A stretch of DNA of 15,369 nt, from positions 1-15,369 of the forward strand of contig JALRIY010000033.1 of assembly GCA_023255285.1 (NCBI GenBank), read 5' to 3'. The stretch is from Algoriphagus sp. (lineage in GTDB: Bacteria > Bacteroidota > Bacteroidia > Cytophagales > Cyclobacteriaceae). The translations under genes and the position numbers were made by a program. Below the pieces are notes generated by a model. The model saw nothing but the letters and a program-made list of their open reading frames with translations, did not search any database and was not told the origin of the DNA. Of the stretch, positions 7,004 to 13,251 are shown one piece after another (position 1 is the first letter of the stretch; every line of letters begins with the position of its first letter).

Positions 7004-7027
7004 GCGCTATTTCATAAAGGAGAAGAG

Positions 7028-7083
7028 TAAAAAATCCCCAGAATTCGTTTTGAATTACTAAACGGAGTTTTGGGGATTTTTTA
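7028..7083. terminator. Strong intrinsic terminator closing the envelope operon
   Basis: TAAAAAATCCCCA (7028-7040) and TGGGGATTTTTTA (7071-7083) are perfect 13-bp complements. The intervening 30 bases contain a second small stem, CGTTT (7046-7050) / AAACG (7060-7064). The downstream arm carries a T-run and the upstream arm an A-run, so it can work on either strand. It starts 25 bases after the barrel-gene stop codon. Confidence 0.88.
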
Positions 7084-7230
7084 TGAACTAGGAGGAAAGC
7101 ATTCAATAAAGGATGAGTTCAAAACTACTGGACAAATTCCCAACCTGTATCGCCGTCTTGGATTTTTTTGACTTAGTAAAAACATCTAAATTGAATTTCA
7201 TTCGCAGTAAAAATTCAAATCCCCTTCCAA

Positions 7231-7668
7231 ATGGAAAAAGAACTATTTCTTGACCTCCTGAAGCAAAATATCCATAGTTGCAGCTATGCCTTTGATGCCA
7301 TTACCGAAGAAAACAACAACTACCGACTCAACGAGAACGCTGCCTCTGTAGGATTTATTTTTCGGCATGTAGCCGAAACGATGGTACTTTTTGGGTATTT
7401 TTTTGGCATACCAACCGACGCAACGAATACCACAATGGGAAAGCAAGATACCGGGCAAGGCAAAGACCTTAGCGCCAGCCGGGAACTATTACACAAAGGT
7501 TATGCCTTGCTGGAGCAGATCATCAGTTCCACTCCTGCCGAAGGCTGGTTCGAGCCTGTGGAAACTCCCTTTTTTGGGACGGTGTCCAAGACTAGGCTAT
7601 TTTCCCATATCCTCTACCACAACTCTTACCATGCGGGTCAAATCGCACTTACGATTAAGCGCGCATAG
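7231..7668 (+). CDS. DinB-family (four-helix) metal-binding protein
   Basis: This is a 145-residue cytoplasmic protein of the DinB/YfiT superfamily. These are four-helix bundles that bind a divalent metal through three histidines and include thiol transferases and many proteins of unknown role. The expected ligands are present: H46 in F-I-F-R-H-V-A-E-T, then H130 and H134 in L-Y-H-N-S-Y-H-A-G-Q-I-A, the typical H-x3-H followed by G-Q. The N-terminal helix begins M-E-K-E-L-F-L-D-L-L-K-Q. Length is usual for the family. No signal peptide is seen. The gene stands 65 bases ahead of the exported metallo-beta-lactamase-fold gene on the same strand with no terminator between, so co-transcription is plausible. 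The family name comes from a DNA-damage-inducible Bacillus gene; no damage-response site is visible here. Confidence 0.92.
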   Translation: MEKELFLDLLKQNIHSCSYAFDAITEENNNYRLNENAASVGFIFRHVAETMVLFGYFFGIPTDATNTTMGKQDTGQGKDLSASRELLHKGYALLEQIISSTPAEGWFEPVETPFFGTVSKTRLFSHILYHNSYHAGQIALTIKRA

Positions 7669-7733
7669 GAAAAAAAACAGCCGCTAAAGTCCAATTTTCT
7701 TCAAATCCTTTACTTGATCTCCATACTTTGATT

Positions 7734-8681
7734 ATGTCTATTCGTATGTTTTGGTTTTCCTGTTCACTGATGCTTCTTTCTAGGATCATCCATGCACAAG
7801 CCACAGACCCAGCTACCCTTTCCAGCCAATACATCACTGTGCTGGGCATTGCCCAGGATGGAGGCTACCCGCAAGCGGGCTGCACTTCCGAGCACTGCCT
7901 GCGCCACTGGAGAGGGGAGGAAGAAAAGCGACATGTGGTGAGTTTGGGACTTACGGATCAAGCCAGCGGACAAAACTGGTTGTTTGAAGCGACTCCGGAT
8001 TTTACGGCACAACTCCAGCAGCTCCAACAAGCTTCAGGCATCAGCAAGCTCTCGGGTATTTTTCTTACACATGCCCACATGGGGCATTATGCGGGTTTGC
8101 TGCAACTCGGTCGTGAGGCCATGGGCGCCAAAAGCATGCCGGTGTATGTGATGCCACGAATGAAGAAATTTCTAGAAAATAATGCCCCTTGGAGCCAGTT
8201 GGTAGGATTAGGAAATATAAAACTGATCTTGATGGAGCCAGACAAACCCATTCAATTGACACCGGATCTTCGAGTTATACCTTTGCAAGTTCCCCATCGG
8301 GATGAGTTTTCGGAGACGGTAGGATTTCGAATCGAAACCAGCGAAAAGAGCCTGTTGTTTGTCCCAGACATTGACAAGTGGCCACTATGGGAACGTGACA
8401 TTCGAACCGAAGTAGCCCGTGTGGATGTAGCCTTGCTGGATGCTACTTTTTATCAGGAAGGAGAGCTTCCCAACCGAAACATGAGCGAGATTCCGCATCC
8501 CTTTGTTGCCGAAACAATTGCATTATTTTTCCCGCTACCAGCTGCAGAGAAACGGAAAGTTAAGTTTATCCACTTCAACCACACCAACCCCCTGATGTTG
8601 GACGGCCCTGAGCGGGATACAGTCAAAAAGCTAGGTTTTGAGCTAGCAACGGAAGGGGAGCGAATTCAATTGAAAAAATAG
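7734..8681 (+). CDS. Exported PqqB-like metallo-beta-lactamase-fold protein
   Basis: This is a 315-residue protein of the MBL fold, closest by eye to PqqB-like hydrolases. The N-terminal V-L-G-I-A-Q-D-G-G-Y-P-Q-A-G-C (36-50), followed by C55, matches the PqqB pattern of a glycine-rich entry and paired cysteines. The metal motif reads L-T-H-A-H-M-G-H (111-118): H113, H115 and H118 are kept, but the aspartate of the classical H-x-H-x-D-H is glycine. Further candidate ligands are H188, D212 and H283 in H-F-N-H-T-N-P. A signal peptide is likely (M-F-W-F-S-C-S-L-M-L-L-S-R-I-I-H-A-Q, cleavage before Q22), whereas PQQ-pathway PqqB proteins are cytoplasmic; no other pqq genes are present. I chose the ATG at 7734; a TTG at 7728 would add two residues. 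A role in PQQ synthesis is unlikely, and the substrate is unknown. Confidence 0.88.
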   Translation: MSIRMFWFSCSLMLLSRIIHAQATDPATLSSQYITVLGIAQDGGYPQAGCTSEHCLRHWRGEEEKRHVVSLGLTDQASGQNWLFEATPDFTAQLQQLQQASGISKLSGIFLTHAHMGHYAGLLQLGREAMGAKSMPVYVMPRMKKFLENNAPWSQLVGLGNIKLILMEPDKPIQLTPDLRVIPLQVPHRDEFSETVGFRIETSEKSLLFVPDIDKWPLWERDIRTEVARVDVALLDATFYQEGELPNRNMSEIPHPFVAETIALFFPLPAAEKRKVKFIHFNHTNPLMLDGPERDTVKKLGFELATEGERIQLKK

Positions 8682-8813
8682 TCTGGGTGATACAAGTGCG
8701 ATTTTTGGATATGAGATAAGCAATTAGCCATGTAAAAAGTTATTACCCCAAATTGCTAAAAATCAACTTTGCAGTTGTTAACATAAATTGAAAAAAAGCC
8801 GAAACGTCCTTGA
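8682..8813. other. Spacer after the metallo-beta-lactamase-fold gene
   Basis: No gene is seen. Two small inverted repeats occur: AGCAATT (8719-8725) / AATTGCT (8751-8757), and CAACT (8764-8768) / AGTTG (8773-8777) with a 4-base loop. Neither is a clear terminator. No remnant of a ParE toxin was found on the minus strand, where it would follow the antitoxin remnant. Confidence 0.45.
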
Positions 8814-8942
8814 TTAGAATTCTCCCCGCTTGTACTTGGTAGTTGCAGGCATATCGTTGGTGTATAACCCCTGCTCGATAAGGCTTTTTACGAAGGCGTC
8901 TTGTTGTGCCGTAAGTGTGATGGATTTTCTAATTACTGCCAT
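8814..8942 (-). pseudogene. Truncated ParD-type antitoxin remnant
   Basis: A 42-codon frame reads M-A-V-I-R-K-S-I-T-L-T, then A-Q-Q-D-A-F-V-K-S-L-I-E-Q-G-L-Y-T-N. This closely matches the ribbon-helix-helix N terminus of ParD/CC2985-type antitoxins, where S-I-S-L-T-x-x-Q-x-x-F-V and G-x-Y-x-N-x-S-E are typical. After Y-T-N-D the similarity stops: the frame continues M-P-A-T-T-K-Y-K-R-G-E-F and ends, instead of S-E-V/Y-x-R and the 40-50 residue toxin-binding tail. No ParE toxin gene lies beside it on either strand. It is therefore most likely the leftover of a deleted toxin-antitoxin pair. A shortened protein that still binds DNA is possible but less likely. The family assignment of the N-terminal part is confident. 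Confidence 0.72.
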
Positions 8943-9168
8943 AATGCATCAATAGTAATATTATTGGTTCAATTTAGTAGTTTATTGTAAGATTAGATCT
9001 CCTCTCCCAATAAATTGAGGCCTGATAGGTAGGCTATTTTGATTAGATTTAAGCTGCTGATGTAATTCCATCGTTAATCATTGCCCTGAGGCTTGTTGTT
9101 CTTTAACGCTTAAATAAAGTTAGCCTTTGGATTAGCTAGAAAAAGTTATATTCCTTTTTTGGCCTATC
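8943..9168. other. Spacer between the PEGA lipoprotein gene and the antitoxin remnant
   Basis: No reading frame of note and no exact promoter or terminator was found between the antitoxin remnant and the terminator of the PEGA gene. The nearest minus-strand -7 candidate is CAATAGTA at 8950-8957 (one mismatch on the complement), but it has no properly spaced -33 TTG. Confidence 0.4.
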
Positions 9169-9205
9169 GAAAAAATAAAAGGCTGCTTCCATCAGGAGGA
9201 AGCAG
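9169..9205 (-). terminator. Intrinsic terminator of the PEGA lipoprotein gene
   Basis: CTGCTTCC (9183-9190) and GGAAGCAG (9198-9205) form a perfect 8-bp stem with a 7-base loop. On the minus strand it is followed by a U-rich run (complement of GAAAAAATAAAA, 9169-9180). It lies about 10 bases beyond the stop of the minus-strand lipoprotein gene. Confidence 0.85.
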
Positions 9206-9214
9206 GCGCTTAGA

Positions 9215-9655
9215 TTATTCTTGAACGGTAAGCGTGACTGTATTGCTCTTTGTATCAATGTCAATTCGACTTGGCTGGATAAGGGATGCGGACCTCTCTT
9301 TGGTGAGCTTGAGATCGTAGGCTTTCCGATCGTACTTCATCAACGACCCAGAGAGGGCATCGATGCCCCAGCCAAACAAGTTGCCAAAATTGATGATACT
9401 TATTAGGTTAAATTCTTTGTCTAGGGTAATCAGACGGGTTTCGTAGCCGTCCAATTTAAACTCGACCTCCGTATCATTGATGCTGCGTTTGATACGGTAG
9501 TTGCACGGAGTGGTGCAGATCTCTACGCCATCTTTATAAATAGTTGCGCCGGAAGGAGTAGAGGTAAATGCAATTCGGTCCTTGGTGCCGGTAAAAAGGG
9601 TAGCGCAGCTCGTCATCAAAAACAGAAAAATCAAAATTATTGGAATTTTGTTCAT
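9215..9655 (-). CDS. PEGA-domain lipoprotein
   Basis: This is a 146-residue lipoprotein with the lipobox M-T-S-C at Cys17 after a hydrophobic signal peptide (M-N-K-I-P-I-I-L-I-F-L-F-L). The mature protein begins A-T-L-F-T-G-T-K-D-R-I-A-F-T-S-T-P-S-G-A-T-I-Y. It continues with D-G-V-E-I-C-T-T-P-C-N-Y and F-K-L-D-G-Y-E-T-R, which together are a PEGA domain, a small beta-sandwich common on envelope proteins. The next segment, G-W-G-I-D-A-L-S-G-S-L-M-K-Y, recurs in lipoproteins of this class. Two cysteines, C47 and C51, in the PEGA loop could form a disulfide. It is monocistronic by layout: its own terminator follows, and a 177-base spacer separates it from the kinase gene upstream. Its molecular role is unknown; cell-envelope anchoring is the safe inference. 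Confidence 0.9.
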   Translation of the reverse strand: MNKIPIILIFLFLMTSCATLFTGTKDRIAFTSTPSGATIYKDGVEICTTPCNYRIKRSINDTEVEFKLDGYETRLITLDKEFNLISIINFGNLFGWGIDALSGSLMKYDRKAYDLKLTKERSASLIQPSRIDIDTKSNTVTLTVQE

Positions 9656-9797
9656 GGTAATTTTTTTAGTTTGTATAAGAATAGGTTAAATAAATCTATA
9701 AATAAGTATGCTTTTTTATGATTGGTTTTACGGAGTAGTTGTAGAAAGGGTTGGATGCTGGGTGAAAAAAATTATTAAGAAAAAAAAATTCAATTTC

Positions 9798-9828
9798 CTA
9801 AACCTCGTTTTACACGGGCTAAACCTCG
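9798..9828. repeat. Two 10-bp direct repeats after the kinase gene
   Basis: CTAAACCTCG occurs at 9798-9807 and again at 9819-9828, a 21-base period, just beyond the minus-strand histidine kinase stop codon. A T-rich run follows on that strand (complement of 9779-9789). The repeats may be chance, part of a weak terminator, or a binding site on one helix face. Confidence 0.6.
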
Positions 9829-9832
9829 ATTG

Positions 9833-11176
9833 CTACCCATTAAAAATCAGCTTGACTGTCGTTCCTTCTTCGAGTTTGGAACGTACTTGAATGTTTCCCT
9901 TGTGTCGACGCATGATTTGCTTAGATAGGCTGAGCCCGATACCGGATCCTTTTGGCTTGGTTGTAAAGAATGGAATAAAAATTTTCTCCAATGCTTCTTC
10001 TTCTATCCCCTTACCCGAATCACTGACTTCTAGAATAATCTTTCCAGCCTCATCAATATAGCCTTTCAGCAGAATCTCTTTTTGTGGAGCATCTTCTAGC
10101 GCCTGGATGGCATTGTGCATCAAGTTGATTAATACTTGTTCGATCTGCGTTTGATCGCCAAAAAGGATGAGTTCCTTTGGTTCCAATTTCTTCACTAAAC
10201 GGATATCCTGCTGCTCCAACTGATGCTGTAGGAGGAGTTCCAACTGATCAAAAAGTGATTCCAACCCAATACTTCCGAATTTAGGAGCAGGAACATGGGC
10301 CAAACTTCTGAAATCGGATACAAAGCTTACTAATCCTTCGCTACGCTTTTCAATGGTTTGTACGCCCATTAAAAAATCTTCCATATCTATCGGTTGCAAG
10401 GCTTCCTTTTGCTCAAGCTTTTGTTCCAATTCTCCCTTCAACGTGCCGGCCAAGGAGGAGATAGGTGCGATGGAATTCATGATTTCGTGGGTGAGAATAT
10501 TGACCAGGTTTTGCCAAGCCTCCATTTCTTTTTCTTCCAGCTCGGATTGTATGTTTTGAAGCGATACTAATTTGAAGCGCTCTCCGCGCATCAGTAGCTC
10601 GATCACATAAACGGATAATTGCATGATGCCATCAGGATGTGCTATTTTGATCAGTTCACTGCCACCCGTTCGGAGCTGCTTTATGGCTTGATGCAGTTCC
10701 TTGTTAATTTGTTCGACCTCCTGGATCTGCTTCAACTCGGCTACCTGTAGCATACGCTTGGCAGCCACGTTTAGAATTTGAATAGCTCCATTTTCCCCAA
10801 AAGTGATCAAGCCAATGCTCAAGTGTTTGAAAACAGACCGAAAATACTGGTAGTTGGCTTCTTTCTCTGCCTGATCTTCCTTGAGTTTAGCCAAAATAGC
10901 ATTGAATTCAATGTGTAGGTCGTCCGTTTCGGTGCCATCAAACTTGACAGGATAGAGCTGGCTATATTTGTCCTGCTTGATGTTGTCTAAAAACAAGCGG
11001 ACCTTTTTAAAGGAGCTCTCTGCATATTTGATTAAAAAGAGGAGTTGGATTCCTGCTAAGATCAGAAATAGTGAGATGGGAAATACACCCCAACTGTCTA
11101 ACAGTGCGTAGGAAAGTAAAAATAGCGTAACGGTAAGCAAGGCTATCCTCCCAAGTAAGCCAACTTTATAATCCAT
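9833..11176 (-). CDS. Membrane sensor histidine kinase (NtrB/NtrY-like)
   Basis: This is a 447-residue two-component sensor kinase, partner of the overlapping NtrC-type regulator. Two membrane helices (about 7-27 and 31-50) with almost no periplasmic loop imply sensing within the membrane or cytoplasm. A linker and a PAS-like domain follow (about 110-210, with F-K-H-L-S-I-G-L-I-T-F-G-E-N-G). The H-box is N-I-L-T-H-E-I-M-N-S-I-A-P-I with phospho-acceptor H230. The ATPase domain has the N-box N-L-M-H-N-A-I-Q-A-L (351-360), the G1 box D-S-G-K-G-I (386-391), the F-box F-I-P-F-F-T-T-K-P (400-408) and the G2 box G-S-G-I-G-L-S-L (410-417). All catalytic boxes are intact. Its ATG overlaps the regulator stop codon by 11 bases, which suggests translational coupling. 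The signal is unknown. Confidence 0.95.
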   Translation of the reverse strand: MDYKVGLLGRIALLTVTLFLLSYALLDSWGVFPISLFLILAGIQLLFLIKYAESSFKKVRLFLDNIKQDKYSQLYPVKFDGTETDDLHIEFNAILAKLKEDQAEKEANYQYFRSVFKHLSIGLITFGENGAIQILNVAAKRMLQVAELKQIQEVEQINKELHQAIKQLRTGGSELIKIAHPDGIMQLSVYVIELLMRGERFKLVSLQNIQSELEEKEMEAWQNLVNILTHEIMNSIAPISSLAGTLKGELEQKLEQKEALQPIDMEDFLMGVQTIEKRSEGLVSFVSDFRSLAHVPAPKFGSIGLESLFDQLELLLQHQLEQQDIRLVKKLEPKELILFGDQTQIEQVLINLMHNAIQALEDAPQKEILLKGYIDEAGKIILEVSDSGKGIEEEALEKIFIPFFTTKPKGSGIGLSLSKQIMRRHKGNIQVRSKLEEGTTVKLIFNG

Positions 11177-12545
11177 ATTTCTCCAGTCTTCTGTACAAGG
11201 AGGCTCTTGTGAGTCCCAGTTCCTTCGCAGCTTTAGAGATGTTTCCTCCGTTTTTATCTATGGCACGTTGGATGGTGTTTCGTTCCATATCATCTAAGTT
11301 AAGGGTGCTGCTTGCCTGAACTTTTTCTGATGATGGCTTGGCTGAAAGAAAAAAGAAATCTCTACTATCGAGTTCGTTTCCATCTGCCATGATAATGGCA
11401 CGTTCAATAGCATGTTGCAATTCTCGGATATTTCCAGGCCAAGGATACCTTTGGAGCAATTCCATGGCTGCAGGAAGGATGCCTTGAAAGTTTTTGCGGT
11501 ACTTCTGCGCATACTGCTGCAAGTAGTGGTTGGCAAGCTGGGGGATATCGTCCTGCCGCTCCCGAAGGGGTGGTAGGTAGATCTCTACGGTATTGATGCG
11601 GTATAAAAGGTCTTGCCTAAACGTATTATCAGCCACCATGTCGTGAACAGGCATATTGGTTGCACAGATCAATCGAATATCCACCGGAATGGACTGGTTG
11701 GTTCCGATTCGGGTAACTTCTCGTTTTTGGAGTACGGTAAGCAATTTGGATTGCAAGGGCATGGATAGATTGCCAATTTCATCCAAGAAAAGGGAGCCCT
11801 GGTCGGCTACCTCAAATCGACCTGCTCGGTCTTCCTTAGCATCGGTAAAAGCTCCACGCTTGTGACCAAAGAGCTCAGATTCAAAGAGGGTTTCGGTAAT
11901 AGACCCCATGTCTACCCCTACAAAGATTTCCTCGCTTCGCAGCGACCGCTCGTGGATGGCGCGAGCAATCAGTTCTTTACCGGTACCATTTTCTCCCAAA
12001 ATCAAGACATTGGCATCGGTTTGTGCGACTTTATCGATGATGGAAAAAATATTCTTCATTGATGCAGACTGACCGATAATCTCGGTAAAATTCTTTTTAA
12101 GGTCGCCCTGCAAGGTTTTTTGCTTTTTACTCAACTTATCTACCTGAGTATAGCTTTCTTTTAGCTTGAGCGCTGCAGATATGGTTGCAACGAGTTTTTC
12201 ATTTTGCCATGGCTTCAGAATAAAGTCAGTTGCGCCTTCCTTTAAAGCTTGAACAGCCATTTCCACATCCCCAAAACCGGTTATCAAAATCACTACTGCT
12301 TGTGGGTCGATTTCCTTGATTTGATTCAACCAATAAAACCCTTCTTTTCCAGAAGTGGTGTCTTCCCTGAAATTCATGTCCAACAAAATGACATCGAAGT
12401 TTTGGGTATTGATCAAAAAAGGGATCCTTCGAGGGTCTTTTTCGATATGAACTTCTTTGGCATGCTTCTTCAAAAGCATCTTCGCCGCAAAAAGTAAGTC
12501 TTCGTTATCATCGATGATCAGGATCCGTCCAAGTTGCTGTTCCAT
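11166..12545 (-). CDS. Sigma-54-dependent response regulator (NtrC family)
   Basis: This is a 459-residue enhancer-binding activator. The receiver domain (about 6-125) has acidic D12-D13, phospho-acceptor D56 in V-I-L-L-D-M-N-F, T89 and K111. The AAA+ domain (about 152-390) shows Walker A G-E-N-G-T-G-K (184-190), Walker B S-L-F-L-D-E-I-G (251-258) and R-Q-D-L-L-Y-R-I-N (310-318). The sigma-54 contact loop reads G-A-F-T-D-A (231-236) rather than G-A-F-T-G-A, a variant I associate with Bacteroidota activators. A Fis-type helix-turn-helix closes the protein (N-I-S-K-A-A-K-E-L-G-L-T-R-A-S-L-Y-R-R-L, 435-454). I chose the ATG at 12545; a TTG at 12584 would add 13 residues before the receiver domain. 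The target genes are unknown; an inverted repeat in its own promoter region is a candidate site. Confidence 0.95.
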   Translation of the reverse strand: MEQQLGRILIIDDNEDLLFAAKMLLKKHAKEVHIEKDPRRIPFLINTQNFDVILLDMNFREDTTSGKEGFYWLNQIKEIDPQAVVILITGFGDVEMAVQALKEGATDFILKPWQNEKLVATISAALKLKESYTQVDKLSKKQKTLQGDLKKNFTEIIGQSASMKNIFSIIDKVAQTDANVLILGENGTGKELIARAIHERSLRSEEIFVGVDMGSITETLFESELFGHKRGAFTDAKEDRAGRFEVADQGSLFLDEIGNLSMPLQSKLLTVLQKREVTRIGTNQSIPVDIRLICATNMPVHDMVADNTFRQDLLYRINTVEIYLPPLRERQDDIPQLANHYLQQYAQKYRKNFQGILPAAMELLQRYPWPGNIRELQHAIERAIIMADGNELDSRDFFFLSAKPSSEKVQASSTLNLDDMERNTIQRAIDKNGGNISKAAKELGLTRASLYRRLEKYGL

Positions 12546-12613
12546 AAGTAGTGTTTTGGGTATTCCTTCGAAAAATAGTGCCAATAAGGATTGGAGAAGC
12601 TAGTCGCTAAATA

Positions 12614-12642
12614 CAAAGTTAAATATGTCCGAAAATGTACAA
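12614..12642 (-). promoter_or_regulatory. Promoter of the response regulator-kinase operon
   Basis: On the minus strand, TTG (12642-12640) is followed after 18 bases by TAACTTTG (12621-12614), an exact match to the Bacteroidota -7 consensus TAnnTTTG, with spacing one or two bases short of the usual 19-20. It predicts a leader of roughly 60 bases before the ATG at 12545. Confidence 0.65.
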
Positions 12643-12662
12643 TTTTTTATAATTTCCGGACA
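12626..12662. promoter_or_regulatory. TGTCCG/CGGACA inverted repeat, candidate operator
   Basis: TGTCCGAAAAT (12626-12636) and ATTTCCGGACA (12652-12662) are complementary at 10 of 11 positions around a 15-base centre. The left arm lies between the -33 and -7 elements of the regulator promoter; the right arm lies 12 bases upstream of the -33 of the divergent FKBP promoter. TGT-N-ACA palindromes with GC-rich half-sites are typical targets of Fis-type helix-turn-helix activators, so autoregulation by the adjacent NtrC-family protein is plausible. This is an inference from position and symmetry. Confidence 0.6.
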
Positions 12663-12674
12663 CTATTTTTTGGT

Positions 12675-12705
12675 TTGGGACGCCTAATTGTTTTTCCTAC
12701 CTTTG
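12675..12705 (+). promoter_or_regulatory. Promoter of the FKBP isomerase gene
   Basis: TTG (12675-12677), 20 bases, then TACCTTTG (12698-12705) match the Bacteroidota TTG / TAnnTTTG promoter exactly. The ATG lies 22 bases after the -7 element, leaving a short leader. Confidence 0.8.
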
Positions 12706-12727
12706 GTATTCACAAAATTTGAATTCA

Positions 12728-13153
12728 ATGTCAGCAAAAAAAGGGGATGCCGTAGCCGTCCATTACACCGGAAGATTGGAAGATGGGAGTATTTTTGACT
12801 CTTCAGTTTCCAGGTCACCACTAAGTTTTACACTTGGCGATGGCAACATGATTAAAGGCTTTGATTTAGCAGTCTATGGAATGGTAATCGGAGACAAAAA
12901 GACAGTGACCATCCCTGCAGCTGAGGCCTACGGAGAGCGTCGGCAAGATATGATTATCGAAGTGCCTTTGTCACAAGTTCCCCCAGATATTCACCCCGAA
13001 CTAGGACTTCAATTGACCCTCCAGGGTCCGGGAGGACAGCCCATGCCCGTTACCGTGGTCGAGCTAGACGAAGAGAAAATTGTCCTTGATGCCAACCACG
13101 ATTTGGCAGGTCAGGACCTAATTTTTGACATTGAACTCGTTTCTATTGGATAA
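12728..13153 (+). CDS. FKBP-type peptidyl-prolyl isomerase, SlyD-like
   Basis: This is a 141-residue cytoplasmic peptidyl-prolyl cis-trans isomerase and folding helper of the SlyD-like FKBP group. The N-terminal FKBP half has V-H-Y-T-G-R-L-E-D-G-S-I-F-D-S-S (10-25), P-L-S-F-T-L-G-D-G-N-M-I-K-G-F-D (31-46) and G-D-K-K-T-V-T-I-P-A-A-E-A-Y-G-E (55-70). The insert-in-flap chaperone domain follows (about 70-120). The fold closes with D-A-N-H-D-L-A-G-Q-D-L-I-F-D-I-E-L (122-138). It lacks the histidine- and cysteine-rich metal-binding tail of E. coli SlyD. N-H-D-L replaces the common N-H-P-L. I chose the ATG at 12728 over the TTG at 12719, which adds only three residues. The gene is transcribed divergently from the NtrC-type regulator, and its 3' end meets LpxH at a shared terminator. 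Confidence 0.94.
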   Translation: MSAKKGDAVAVHYTGRLEDGSIFDSSVSRSPLSFTLGDGNMIKGFDLAVYGMVIGDKKTVTIPAAEAYGERRQDMIIEVPLSQVPPDIHPELGLQLTLQGPGGQPMPVTVVELDEEKIVLDANHDLAGQDLIFDIELVSIG

Positions 13154-13193
13154 GCAAGCAGAAAAGCATGCGATTAGATAGGAACTAAAAAAT

Positions 13194-13230
13194 AAAAAAG
13201 CTTTTCCAAGTACAATGGAAAGGCTTTTTT
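13194..13230. terminator. Bidirectional intrinsic terminator between FKBP and LpxH genes
   Basis: AAAAAAGCTTTTCC (13194-13207) and GGAAAGGCTTTTTT (13217-13230) form a 14-bp stem with one G-U pair and a 9-base loop. A-runs and T-runs sit at both ends. It lies between the convergent stop codons at 13153 and 13252 and should serve both genes. Confidence 0.9.
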
Positions 13231-13251
13231 GATTTATACTTTACAGTGGAC

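Noticed and set aside
7391..7687. 98-residue frame within the DinB gene on the same strand.
   Set aside because: Out-of-frame shadow of the DinB gene, whose own frame carries the conserved histidines.
12567..12584. Possible sigma-54 promoter on the minus strand (TTGGCAC, then TTTCGAA) ahead of the response regulator.
   Set aside because: The -24 GG is right, but the position 10 bases on reads CG instead of the required GC, and a good TTG / TAnnTTTG promoter lies just upstream.
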